This document shows positions 9,701-18,843 of a DNA stretch of 64,000 nt, in pieces (position 1 is the first letter of the stretch; each line of letters starts with the position of its first letter). The notes beneath the pieces were generated by a model, which did not search any database, was not told the DNA's origin, and was given only the letters and a program-made list of their open reading frames with translations. Both the position numbers and the translations under genes were made by a program. Source of the stretch: Rhinopomastus cyanomelas (taxonomy: Eukaryota; Chordata; Aves; Bucerotiformes; Rhinopomastidae). The stretch covers positions 744,001 to 808,000 of the forward strand of contig VXBP01003566.1 of NCBI GenBank assembly GCA_013400115.1, in the 5' to 3' direction.

Positions 9701-12451
9701 AACATTGGGTTTTCAGATTTGTTCAGAAGTGAGTATGCAGACAAGAAGCAGAGTCTCAGCCCAGAGTCTCACTGACAGCTAACAAATAACTGTGTTCCAA
9801 AATGCCTTTAGGTAAAATCAAGGAAATCTTTGCTCCCGGTGTCATCGATGCACACGCACTTCTGGTGCTGGTGAACGTCATCTACTTCAAAGCGTCCTGG
9901 GAACACAAGTTTGACGAACGAAAAACAGTGCAGAGGGATTTTAAACTGAATCAGGTACAAATGGAATCACAACACAGAAGCACCTTTGAGCAAAGTCATT
10001 AGGCCCAGTTGTCTTGGGTGGAGGCAACCTGAACCTCCCATTTCATACAGGCTTTAAGGAGTCATCAGTACAGCTGCAGTTTGAAGAAGCTGATGTTCTC
10101 ATAGGATGTTTCAGTTTATTTCTAGGTTTTGCAATGTTTGAGAGTTTATTTTAAATGCCTTTTTACATTTTTAGCTATTTTTGCTGCCACGGGGGTATTG
10201 ACAAAGCACCTGTTTTTTATAGAATCATAGAATCATTAGGGATTGGAAGGGACCCCGAAGATCGTCTGGTCCAATCCCCCTGCCACAGCAGGATCACTTC
10301 ACTAGAGAAGTTATGGAATCACGATCACTCAGGGTTGGAAGGGACCACCTGATCATCCAGTTCCAACCCCCCCACCAGGCTGGGACACCCCACCCTAAGG
10401 TGTTGCCAAGATGGCTGTGAAATTAGTTCTTTCACAAGCACCTTTTTCCAAGTCTTGTGTGTTCCCTGAAGTCCAACAGACAGGCTCAACAAAGAGAAAT
10501 GAATGTAAAGGGTTTTGGTTCATTCAGTCTTGTATTCTTTGCATGTGCTCTGCCATCTGTGTGTGCTCTCACCCGTAACGAAAGACAGCAAACACAACAG
10601 ATTTGGGTCCTAGGCACAAATACAGGCTGGGCAGTGGCTGGCTGGAGAGCAGCCCTGAGGAGAGGGACCTGAGGGTGCTTGTGGACGAGAGGCTCAACAT
10701 GAGCCAGCAGTGTGCACTTGCAGCCCGGAAGGCAAACCAGATCCTGGACTGCATTAGGAGAAGTGTGGCCAGCAGGTCGAGGGAGGTGATTCTCCCCCTC
10801 TACTNTTGGTCTGGGTGATCCTGCTGTGGCAGGGGGATTGGACTAGATGATCTTTCGAGATCTCTTCCAATCCCTAATGATTCTATGATTCTATGGTCCT
10901 GAGTTGCAGAGCTCTGAGTGGTAAAAATTCTCATTTCAGCATTCCTAAAGGAAAAACTCAGACAACCTCACATTGCTAGTTATTGTGATGTGAGGTAAGA
11001 AACTGCTGTACTGGGCATTTATATTGGTAACTTCAAATACATCTTTGAGTAGGAGTTTGGGCAGTGATCTACAGCTGAGAACATTTGATGGATCACCGAA
11101 AACTAGAAGAGAAACTGAGAAACCACGAGATAGGGAGGAGCTGCATAGATGGTTCTTCATGTGCTAATCAATACGAGCAGGAGATTTGCTCAAAATATGG
11201 CATCGACCAAGAGCTTCAGTGCATTAGAAGTTGTCTGACTGCAAAAGGAAACCTGGGCTTTCAGGCAGTTCCATCTGAGCTGAAAAAGGAAGGTAACAGC
11301 ACCCAGGAGAGGACGTCTGCAAAAGGCTGCGATTTTGCTCTTCAGCTGTTAATTGCTTCCTGTCTAAACACTGATGAAAGCAGCTCGGCTCTTGCGGTGC
11401 TGTTTCTTCTCTAGCCCGGTTAGAACTCCGTCAGCCTCTTTGGAAGTCTAGTTTTATCAGGCATCCTCACTATCTTCCCTGTCTGCAAGGAAAGTATTTT
11501 GGTTTATTTTTCCAAGGCGTTGCCTCCTTCACTCACGGCAAAACAGATGTTTAGCAGGTGCAGAAAAAGAGTGAAAAAACTTCAGCCTAACCATTCCTGC
11601 TGAGGCTACTGACCTGTAAGTGTCGTAATGTGACTACCTACTCTAACTGTAGTTATACTGGAGACACGTAACTCTATATTGGAACCTGAAGTAACTATAA
11701 TAAGTTTACATGTTAAGAGTTGTGTTGCTGAAGTGACTCTACGATTTCCTTTCAAACAGAATGAGAAGAAGCCTGTGCAGATGATGTATCAGAAGGGCAC
11801 ATTCAAATTGGGCTACATTGAGGAGGTGGGTGCTCAGGTCCTTGAGCTCCCTTATGCTCAGAAGTCACTGAGCATGATCATCCTGCTGCCAGGTGACACG
11901 GCTGATGGAGCTACTGGTGGGCTGGAACAGGTAAGGCAGGATCCATCACAGACTGTGGCTGATTGTCTGAATGAAGGCTAGGAAAGCTCTAAGTTCTTCA
12001 AAGCTGCCCAACTATTTTAAAGTCTTTTTTCCCCTCCATGTTCTAGATCGAAAACATACTGACCTATGAAAATCTGATGCTGTGGGCCTCTTCAGAGCAC
12101 ATGTTTGAGTCAACAGTGGAGGTGTACCTTCCCCAGTTCAAGCTTGAAGGCTCCCTCAACCTCAATGATGTTTTACAGGAGATGGGGATGACCGACATCT
12201 TCTCTGAATCGAAGGCCGATCTTTCTGCAATGTCGTCTACAAAAGCGCTGTTTCTGTCAAATGTTGTCCACAAGACATATGTGGAAGTCAACGAGGAAGG
12301 CACCGAAGCAGCAGCTGGCACAGGAGCTGTCATTGTGAGGAGGTCTCTTCCTCTCGTAGAGCTGTTTATGGCTGACCGCCCTTTCTTTTTCTTTATCAGA
12401 CACAATGCTACCGACACAATCCTCTTCTTCGGCAAACTCTGCTCGCCTTAA
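3600..12451 (+). CDS. SERPINB12: SERPINB12 (clade B serpin), complete coding region in 7 exons
   Basis: Coding exons: 3600-3767, 5826-5939, 6902-7033, 8092-8209, 9812-9954, 11760-11930, 12047-12451. All introns are GT-AG and the phases match the ovalbumin genes (0,0,0,1,0,0). The predicted protein is 416 aa (human SERPINB12 is 405). Similarity to SERPINB12 is strong in exons 7-8, for example [13 protein letters not shown] and the C-terminus FGKLCSP. Exon 3 encodes a 38-residue acidic, Gly/Pro-rich C-D loop, a trait of SERPINB12. The hinge EEGTEAAAG is the inhibitory consensus. P14 is Thr368 and the predicted P1-P1' bond is Arg381-Ser382, so a trypsin-like serine protease is the likely target (inference). 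The protein has no cleavable signal peptide, as usual for clade B, and is probably intracellular. The start is Met at 3600: it aligns with MGSIS of the paralogues and has A at -3 and G at +4, unlike the ATG at 3597. It heads the cluster and transcribes in the same direction as the ovalbumin genes. Confidence 0.9.
4611..4945 (-). mobile_element. CR1 3' fragment in SERPINB12 intron 2
   Basis: It begins with the reverse-complement CR1 tail ATAGAATCATAGAATC and continues with GGAAGGGACCTCGAAAGATC. The 3' ORF2 remnant on the minus strand includes [11 protein letters not shown]. Confidence 0.93.
4973..5185 (+). mobile_element. CR1 3' fragment in SERPINB12 intron 2
   Basis: It contains AACTTCTTCACTGTGAGG, a [12 protein letters not shown] remnant and the 3' block GGACTAGATGATCTC, ending in a worn TGTGATTCT tail. 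It lies tail-out next to the opposite-strand copy at 4611-4945, so the pair forms an imperfect inverted repeat. Confidence 0.9.
5826..5939 (+). CDS. SERPINB12: SERPINB12 exon 3 (long C-D loop)
   Basis: The acceptor is CTCCAACGCAG and the donor is GTGCGT at 5940, both phase 0. It encodes 38 residues beginning VLHVEK, then a Gly/Glu/Pro-rich loop ending DLSQ. The equivalent exon has 17 codons in OVAL and OVALY. The C-D loop insertion is typical of SERPINB12, but the loop sequence is poorly conserved, so the 3' boundary rests on phase and donor quality. Confidence 0.72.
6093..6398 (+). mobile_element. CR1 fragment, 5' part of a split copy
   Basis: It encodes a CR1 ORF2 end remnant ([23 protein letters not shown], abbreviated motif GLFGLEKR...GDLI) in SERPINB12 intron 3. 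Its reading stops near 6398, where another CR1 starts, and its expected 3' tail resumes at about 6624. Confidence 0.85.
6402..6612 (+). mobile_element. CR1 3' fragment nested inside another CR1
   Basis: A second copy begins at AAGGAACTTCTTTACTGTG and runs to GGGTCCCTTCCAACCCC and a short ATG-ATG tail. It splits the copy at 6093-6398 from its tail at 6624-6722. Confidence 0.82.
6624..6722 (+). mobile_element. CR1 tail, 3' part of the split copy
   Basis: The stretch GGGTTAGTGGAGGGCTTGTC followed by TCAGTGATCTTTGAGGTCTT is a CR1 3' end of the subfamily expected to complete the 6093-6398 copy. Confidence 0.7.
6902..7033 (+). CDS. SERPINB12: SERPINB12 exon 4
   Basis: The acceptor is CATGTTCCCAG and the donor is GTAAGTG. 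It encodes 44 residues starting at Cys, as do the paralogous exons, and includes [14 protein letters not shown], the counterpart of the serpin motif xLAxRLYAE. Both boundaries are phase 0. Confidence 0.85.
7282..7555 (+). mobile_element. CR1 3' fragment in SERPINB12 intron 4
   Basis: It contains AGAACAAGAGGAAACAGCCT, AGGAAAACTTTCTTCCCTGA and a worn 3' end TTCTGTAATTTT. It is a near sister of 9232-9480. Confidence 0.85.
8092..8209 (+). CDS. SERPINB12: SERPINB12 exon 5
   Basis: The acceptor is TTTGCTTTGCAG and the GTAAAA donor is phase 1. It is 118 bp, the length of exon 5 in all four genes. It encodes [11 protein letters not shown] through [10 protein letters not shown]; the INSWVE motif is a serpin hallmark. 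Confidence 0.87.
9232..9672 (+). mobile_element. Two abutting CR1 3' fragments in SERPINB12 intron 5
   Basis: The first copy (9232-9480) has AGAGGAAATAGCCTCAAGTT and ends at GGTCTTTTCCGACCTTAG. The second, of another subfamily, starts near 9488 with GGGTGACAGAGCACTGGAAC and ends at GTTCTGTGATTATTCT. They are head-to-tail only about 140 bp before exon 6. Confidence 0.88.
9812..9954 (+). CDS. SERPINB12: SERPINB12 exon 6
   Basis: The acceptor is ATGCCTTTAG and the donor is GTACAA. The 143 bp, phase 1 to 0, encode GKIKEIF and [14 protein letters not shown], the conserved serpin strand NAIYFKGxWE with Val for Ala. Confidence 0.87.
10219..10401 (-). mobile_element. CR1 tail dimer in SERPINB12 intron 6
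   Basis: On the minus strand one CR1 tail (complement of 10313-10401, with the GGTTGGAACTGG type) is followed about 10 bp later by a second tail of another subfamily (complement of 10219-10298). The arrangement resembles the composites at 30297 and 52017. Confidence 0.8.
10603..10894 (+). mobile_element. CR1 fragment with internal deletion in SERPINB12 intron 6
   Basis: The first part encodes a CR1 ORF2 C-terminal remnant ([19 protein letters not shown] region). An unresolved base N at 10805 marks an abrupt jump to the 3' tail GGTCTGGGTGATCCTGCTG, so the reverse-transcriptase end is deleted or the assembly is collapsed there. Confidence 0.88.
11760..11930 (+). CDS. SERPINB12: SERPINB12 exon 7
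   Basis: The acceptor is CTTTCAAACAG and the donor is GTAAGG. The 171 bp are 15 more than the ovalbumin-gene exons; the extra codons are a DTADGATGG insertion after the LLPG turn, similar to the longer loop of human SERPINB12. It includes MMYQKGTF and VLELPYA. Confidence 0.88.
12047..12451 (+). CDS. SERPINB12: SERPINB12 exon 8 (reactive centre, stop)
   Basis: The acceptor is CATGTTCTAG. The exon encodes 134 residues and a TAA stop. It carries hinge EEGTEAAAG, reactive centre VRRSLP, the serpin signature MADRPFFFF and C-terminus FGKLCSP. No AATAAA is seen close downstream; AGTAAA near 12931 is only a weak candidate. Confidence 0.93.
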   Translation: MENILTYENLMLWASSEHMFESTVEVYLPQFKLEGSLNLNDVLQEMGMTDIFSESKADLSAMSSTKALFLSNVVHKTYVEVNEEGTEAAAGTGAVIVRRSLPLVELFMADRPFFFFIRHNATDTILFFGKLCSP

Positions 12452-13268
12452 CACCAGGGCCAGTTTCTAACACCAGGAGAAAAACCCCAATGAGATGACA
12501 TTTATTTCTGCAATGAATTCTTACTCCTTTGACAACTACTTTGTATTTCAAAGCAACTACTGCAAAGTTTAGTTTCAAACACATCAGTTGGATACTCGGC
12601 CACGAGAAAACTTGAATTGAAGATGTTGATCTGTGTCCATCCTCACTGGATGTGATGAATAGTTTGTTCCCTTGGTGCCCACACTTGCTTCTGTATTTCT
12701 TACAGCTCCCCAGCCCAGCCATGGAGTGTAGCCCCAGCCCACCTGCCTGGGCTTGCAGAGATGGGGTTGATGTGCTGCTGTCTGAGGAGGACTGTCTGCA
12801 CAGTTTTCAGTAACTGCAACTAAAACCAGGGTAGTCCTGCTCTGTGTTTTTTTATTCCTGGCCAGCTGGGTCATGGTCAGAAGAGAGGTGCTTTAGAGAC
12901 ACTGTCTCCTTACCTGCATGCTGTACCTGTAGTAAATCCTTTGCAAATGAAGATCTGACCTTGATTGTTGCCTTTTCTTTAGCTGTTCTCAGCCAAGTCA
13001 ATGTGTGTTTACTCTGAATGTACCCACACACTGGGCCACTTTCCATCCAGTGATGTGTACTGGCTCTGTCCTTGTGCTATTTTGCGTTACATAAACACTC
13101 ATGCAAAACCAGATTTGGCTTAATTTTGTTGTTTAGATGTGCACCTGCATCTAGAGTGTCATCTTCCCAGCTGGAAGAGTGATGTGACTTGTGCTCCTTC
13201 TGTGAGCCTGGGGTCCTTGTGTGATGATGACAGCAGGCACATTCACCCTATGCTTTGTTTTCATGACC
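12452..13268. other. SERPINB12 3' flank
   Basis: This probably includes the SERPINB12 3' UTR. No canonical AATAAA is present before 13606, which lies beyond a CR1, so the transcript end is unresolved. Nothing else is recognised. Confidence 0.4.
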
Positions 13269-13520
13269 ACAGAACCATAGAATGTGTTGAGTTGGAAGGG
13301 ACCTCCAAAGGACATCTAGTCCAATCCCTCCTACAACAAGCAGGGACATCTCTAACTAAACCATGCTGCCTAGAGCTCCATCCAACCTCACCTTGAATGG
13401 CTCCACCATCTCCAGGCAAGTTGTTCCAGGGACACACCACCCTCAGATTAAAGAACTTTTTCCTCCTGTCAAGCCTCAACATCCTCTTGACACATTCTCT
13501 GCAGGTTAAAGGCCTCCCCA
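13269..13520 (-). mobile_element. CR1 3' fragment
   Basis: The reverse-complement tail CAGAACCATAGAATG is followed by GTTGGAAGGGACCTCCAAAG. The body reads as CR1 ORF2 end on the minus strand (NLRVVCPWNNLPG). It belongs to the subfamily of 33361-33880. Confidence 0.87.
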
Positions 13521-14132
13521 GCAGCCTGTTCCCACTGTATCTGAGCATCTTGACCCAGCAGCCATTTTTGGACAACCCATAGCCCAGCACTTGGGCAAAA
13601 CTAGGAATAAAAGTATCTTTGCAGTGAGTGTCCTTACAGGGTGTTCACAGGGTGGGAAGCTTTGTTTTATCACCACGGGACACCTAGGTTGGTGATCTGT
13701 CACCTCCTTCTTATCTTTTCACAAAGAATGTCATGAAAAGCATGTGGTGTCTGTGCACAACGAGGAGCAGAGTCCTGGCTGTCCTTGTTCTTGGGACAAA
13801 CATGATTGTGCAGCAGATCTTAACCTGCTTGTCTTGCTTTTGGCTTCTGAATTGTAGGAGAAGCACCTGACTTCCCCAGGTCCAGTGCTCTGATTAGGCA
13901 AAGTTACAGCAGTGCTCTTGTCTGCTGCTGACGGCACGTGGAGACCATTCTGCCAGAAATCTTCAGCTCCTCAAAGACTGCTTGTGCACCCACTTCTGCA
14001 CTGGCTTTCAGCACAGACACAATTCCAAAACGTGTGTGTACTAACAGACTGCTCTGGAGAAGTTGTACTGCCCTGTCTGGGACTGCTGGCAGAGCCAGAC
14101 TTTGTCTCTTTGGTGAGCTCGTTTACTCTATT

Positions 14133-14300
14133 CACCTGCCATAGTATGGAAGATCTATGAGAATGGCCTGTGCAGGTACCACGCGTCTTGTTGCCGTGAC
14201 CTGCAGAGAATGGAAATTAAAAGCTGAGCCTCAGTCATCCTTTAAAACCAACTGGCTGGTTAAAACCCATTTCTGACTATCTGAACGTGCTGGGGCCTGG
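14133..14300 (+). repeat. Duplicated upstream block, copy A (see 15930-16200)
   Basis: About 165 bp from TTCACCTGCCAT to CTGAACGTGCTGG recurs at 16018-16190 with roughly 90% identity by eye. The other copy sits in the position of the ovalbumin-family steroid-responsive upstream region, so this is a partial extra copy, about 3.1-3.2 kb upstream of the OVALX cap site. Confidence 0.8.
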
Positions 14301-14482
14301 CTCACATCAGCACAGCCAACACAACGCAGAAAGTGTCAGCTACCAGATGTTCAACCAGCTTACCCGTGCAGAGAACTGTTGTGGTAACTGCCCAGCTGCA
14401 GGGAAACGAAATGTATAGTGTTCAAGGAAGGCAAATGTGTTGGCTGGAAGAACACGTCAGAATGACACACTTTTCTGGAGAC

Positions 14483-14775
14483 TCATAGAATCAGGTTGGA
14501 AGGGATCTCAAGGATAAACTAGCCCAACCTATCAAGCTAATAATACAGTTTAAATTAGGTTTTCCAGCAGCCTGTCAAGGTGGGTCTTCAAACTGTCCAA
14601 TGTAGGGCAATTGACCCCTTCCCCTGGGAGATGATTCCAGGGGTTAATTGTTCTCATGGGAAAGAATTTGCTTCTGGGCTCACATCAGAATCTCCCCAGG
14701 AGTAATTTATCCCCATCACCCCTTGTCTTTTCCATGTGACTCCTTGTGAAAAGGGAGTCACCATCTTGTTGGTAG
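14483..14775 (-). mobile_element. CR1 3' fragment (older family)
   Basis: It starts with CATAGAATCAGGTTGGAAGG and contains CCCTGGGAGATGATTCCAGG and AATCTCCCCAGGAGTAATTT, the reverse complement of landmarks in 1588-1830. Confidence 0.85.
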
Positions 14776-15410
14776 AGGAGTTCATACAACAAAATGTTTG
14801 TTGAGAAACTCTTGGAAACAACTGGCCATGCTTTTGGGATGGTGTTTTGCCTAAAGGCCAAGATTTTCTGGTGAATGTTCCTCAGATCATCATTCAGGAT
14901 AAGCACAGTGAACCAGGGCATGCAGAGGAGGAGTGTGGGTTCCTGGGAATGGTCTTTGTGGAAGCCCCTAAAGCATGTTTGAGCAGCTGCTGACTAGGAG
15001 CTGGAACTCTAATGTGAACATGTGAAAATAGAAAGGTAAGGGAAGTAACACTGCAGCACTTGCCACTCAAAATCTCTGCCTGCTGGCAACAGAAGTTTGA
15101 TAGGATAGAGCAAAAGCTACAGCAGTCCAGCTGACAGAATTAAGAGCATTGAACAAGTGACAGGAGAGCTGCTTCCTCTTTTCAGTTTTTCCCATCCTCA
15201 TTTCTGCTATAACACCCTAATGGGAAAAGTCCACTGTGAATCAGGAACCCGGCATCCACCCCAGTCATTAGGCTCTGCAGGTACCAGCCTGCATTTCAGG
15301 AAAACCAAACACGCTGTGAAGGGCAGGGGGTCTCTCTGATTTAACATGTACAAGTTTAGGATTTCTACTATCGACCCCTGTGGGCCTTACAGATGCCATC
15401 AAGTACATTC

Positions 15411-15919
15411 ACAGAATAACAGAACATTAAGGATTGGAAGGGACCTTGAAAGATCATCTAGTCCAATCCCCCGACACAGCAGGATCACCTAGACCAAGTC
15501 ACACAGGAACATATCCAGGCGGGTCTTAAACGTCTCCACTGAAGGAGGCCCCAAACCCCCCCCCGGCAGCCCCTTCCAGTGGTCTGTCACCCTCACTGGG
15601 AAGAAGTTCCTTCAGATATTTATNGGACCCCCAGGTCCCTTTCTCCTACACTGCTCTCCGACAGGTCAGTCCCCAACCTATACTGGTACCTGGGGTTGTT
15701 CTTGCCCAGATGCAAGACTCTACACTTACCCTTGTTATGTTTCATTAAATGTCTCCCTGCCCAGCTCTGCAGCCTGTCCAGATCTTGCTGAATGGCAGCA
15801 CAGTCTGCAGAGGTGTCGGCGACACCACCCAGCTTTATGTCATCCGCAAACTTGCTGAGAGTGCACCCTGATCCCTCATCCAAGTCATTAATGAATAGAT
15901 TGAACAGGACTGGTCCCAT
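15411..15919 (-). mobile_element. CR1 with reverse-transcriptase segment
   Basis: The 3' end (15411-15622) has the CR1 tail and the AAGATCATCTAGTCCAATCC block. 15625-15919 encodes, on the minus strand, a reverse-transcriptase stretch with the catalytic-box motif FADDIKLGG and preceding GPVLFNLFINDLDEG. An N at 15624 lies at the junction of the two parts, which are not contiguous in a full element, so an internal deletion or assembly gap is likely. It carries no complete ORF. Confidence 0.92.
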
Positions 15920-15929
15920 TCAGTAAAGA

Positions 15930-16200
15930 GCACAGGCTTTCTTCACTTGAATTCTATTTGATATTGTGCATTATGATTGTCTAACGGACCATGAATGTTC
16001 CTGAGGCAGATCCGGTATTCACCTGCCATGGTGACAAGGAAGATCTATGAGAATGGCCTGTGCAGGTACCACACGCCTTGTTGCCGTGACCTGCAGAGAA
16101 TGGAAAGTAAAAGCTGAGCCTCAATCATCCTTTAAATCCAACTGGCTGGTTAAAATCGATTTCTCACTGTCTGAACGTGCTGGTGTCTCACAGCCCAGCA
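15930..16200 (+). promoter_or_regulatory. OVALX upstream block homologous to the ovalbumin SDRE region
   Basis: The sequence GATATTGTGCATTATGATTG and the following ACCATGAATG, with GGAAGATCTATGAGAATGG, align with blocks upstream of OVALY (31690-31990) and OVAL (50500-50790). In chicken the corresponding stretch, near -0.9 kb of OVAL, contains the steroid-dependent regulatory element. Here it lies 1.2-1.4 kb before the OVALX cap site. A regulatory role is inferred from homology and position. Confidence 0.6.
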
Positions 16201-17341
16201 GATACTGCCTGTTCCTCTGACATGCCCATCACAACACCGCTGCTCTGAGTGCTTTCATCAAAAGGAAGTTTTAGCAGAACCTCTTTCTCTTCTGAGCCCT
16301 TCTCCCCTCTTCCACCTTAAACTGCAGATCCTATAGTTTGACCTCAAGTAGAACTTCTGGTGTCACCTAGAGCCAGAACGAGGTGTGGCTGCGTTTTTAA
16401 CAAGTAGAAGCTATAAACCACAGCAGCCTTCGGGCTCCAGGAACACACTTCTGCATTTTGGCAGCCCAAAACATCATCAGGTACTATTTTGTCCTTGAAA
16501 AGCAAATGGAAAGTTTTCAGTTTGTTCTTACACAGAAAACATCTGGTTTAAAACCCTCTGAACAGAAAGACCACCCCAGAGTGGGCTCTGTGTGGAACCA
16601 CGTTCTTTTGGTAACATGAGGTGGTCACTGCCCATAAGGACCTCCCTTCTGTTCTACTGCACAGATGCCACACTGAATTCTTGCAGACCTTCACCAGTTA
16701 GCCCAGTACCCACTTTTCCCTGCTTGCTTGGTGGAAGAGCTGTGTTACAGGGCTGTGCAGGTGTGAAGAGAAACTGGTAGATTTTGTGGACTGGTGAACT
16801 TCATTACCCTCCCTGGGGATGCAAGAGTCTTCTCTGCTCTATCTGTGGATGTTCAGCGCTGATGGGCTCTGGTGGAAACTGTTTGCCCCCTTCTAGGTCA
16901 CTGTGCTGTGACCAAGTCTTATTTTCTTGCAGTATTTTGGGATCTTCAGCTTCACTTGACTCTGAGAATCACCTGGTCTGATGTTACAGCTGTAAGTGCA
17001 TCTGGCTTCTCTGGATATATTTGTAAGACTAGTTCATCTCTAGTTACAGAGAATCACATCCATGTGTAAGTCCCAGAGAACTGCACATAACACAAGCTTG
17101 GACTTTAGTCGCTCTCCTACAGCCACGTGAGCTCAAGCAAGCAAAAGCTTAAACAATTAATTTTATTCATTAGGTTTTACATCAATAAACAAAGGTTGGT
17201 TTGCTGCAGGGAAAGAACCAGGCTGACGCTGGTCTACTCAATGTTTCAGAGGGCAATGAATCAAAAGGTTGTGATGAAAGATAGTCACTCAAAAAGTCAA
17301 CTGCTTGAAGGCGACCAGTGGGAGTGTCTCCAGTGGGACAC
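16201..17341. other. OVALX proximal upstream region
   Basis: No gene or repeat was recognised. The stretch lies between the SDRE-like block and the OVALX TATA box and probably holds proximal control elements. A degenerate CTCAAAAAGTCAACT at 17288-17302 sits where OVAL has its COUP-TF-type direct repeat. Confidence 0.4.
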
Positions 17342-17347
17342 TATATA
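17342..17347 (+). promoter_or_regulatory. SERPINB14C: OVALX TATA box
   Basis: TATATA lies 32 bp upstream of the cap site predicted at 17374 by alignment with the chicken ovalbumin cap region (the AGCT after the cap is shared). The following GAGGGCTCAGAGACTCTG resembles the GGGCTCAGCCAG of the chicken promoter. Confidence 0.8.
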
Positions 17348-17373
17348 TCACCGAGGGCTCAGAGACTCTGCTC

Positions 17374-17423
17374 AGGTTCAGCTGGCAAGCTGGGTCCTTA
17401 CACACTTCTTTGAAGTTTGTGGG
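17374..17423 (+). other. SERPINB14C: OVALX non-coding leader exon 1
   Basis: The 50-nt leader runs from the predicted cap site to the GTAAGT donor at 17424. The chicken ovalbumin leader is 47 nt. The cap position is inferred from TATA spacing and paralogue alignment. Confidence 0.72.
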
Positions 17424-18659
17424 GTAAGTATTTCTCGAAGTAAACTAGCATTTCTGATTTGTGTTCTTTAATGTGGGAACAGATTCTATGATGTTTAGGA
17501 GATCTGAGGCAGGTATAAAGCAGATGAAGACAGCACATGCAGTAACCTCCCTCGCCTTGTGAAGGTATTTTGTGCCATCTGGCTGTCAAATGTTTTAGGT
17601 GGGCAGGAGATGGGTGTTAGTGCAGCAGGAATTCCTCTGTTGTGTGGAATGTCTTGTGCCACGTTCAGACTGTTCTTTTGTAACTTCAGTAATTATCTGG
17701 GGAATAAAGGCTGTCTTCTCAGCCTCACTCTCTGGCCAGCATAGGTGAGGTAGAGCACAATGGTTTGTAGAGTCTGTTCTTACAAAGTCATTGGAAACAG
17801 ATGGCTCTCAGGCCACAGAGTCAACCGCATCTGCTCCAAACCATGGACATCCCACCGCTCTTCCAGCTTTGGAGACACAAGAGCAGTGTGCAGCTATTTT
17901 GGTCACAGATTCAGAAAGAGAGTGGTTGCAGATTTCAATGAATAGCCTTAACAAGTCACGTTTATTTGAGTGTAGGGCTTGACCTGGCTCTATGCTGGGT
18001 TAAACTGTCAATGCCATGGGGCCACGAGCCCTATCTCCTCAACAGAAAAGCATCAGCAGAGACTAAGTGTCTAAAAGGGGACTACACTAAGAACTCCTAC
18101 AAATCTGTAGTTTGGCATCTAAGCAACAAGCTGGGTTAACAGAAGATCTGTCTTCTCATATTCCTAGAAATGACAGCAATGCAACCTCCCAGTTGTCAGC
18201 TGGTTGTACTCACCAACAGTTGGAAGCACACTGAGAGCAAAGTTGTTTGACTGCATTTAGTTTAAAGCTCCAGAGCAGCCAGAGAAGAAACAAAATATGA
18301 CATTTCCCTTGTCTCAGTCATCACCAGAATCCTCTGGGTGTCCACAGGGAAACTCCTATCCATTCAGTGTTAGATGTATCCTGTTGAAGCAAGTACGAGA
18401 TGCTGCCTTGATGATAAGCAAGGATCTTGCTGAAAGAAAACAAACTACGACACTTGCATTGAGAGATAAATGGGTGAGGAATTGCAGGACTTCAAATGAT
18501 CACAGAATGTGTAGGACTCACAGCATCCACTAGTAGTCCAGCATCACAACCCAGCAATTAGTTATGCAATGAGTGAGGAGTTTGTGGGTATCTGATAACA
18601 CTTTTTTGAAACAAGTGCTGTATGTGACCCCTGCCCAGTCATGTTTCTGCTTGCTTCAG

Positions 18660-18843
18660 ACCGCACGGCTTCACAATGGGCTCCCTCAGTGCAGCAAACG
18701 CAGAGTTTTCCTTTGACATATTCAAAGAGCTGAAGGTCCACCATGCCAGTGACAACATCTTCTACTCCCCTCTGAACATCATTGCAGCCCTGGCCATGGT
18801 CTATCTGGGAGCAAGAGGTAACACTGAGTATCAGATGGAGAAG
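18660..18843 (+). CDS. SERPINB14C: OVALX exon 2 (start codon 18676)
   Basis: The acceptor TTGCTTCAG ends at 18659; 16 non-coding bases precede ATG in the context TTCACAATGGG, like the TTCACC-ATGGG of OVAL. The exon encodes 56 residues, [11 protein letters not shown] to YQMEK, with the GTGAGT donor in phase 0. Confidence 0.92.
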
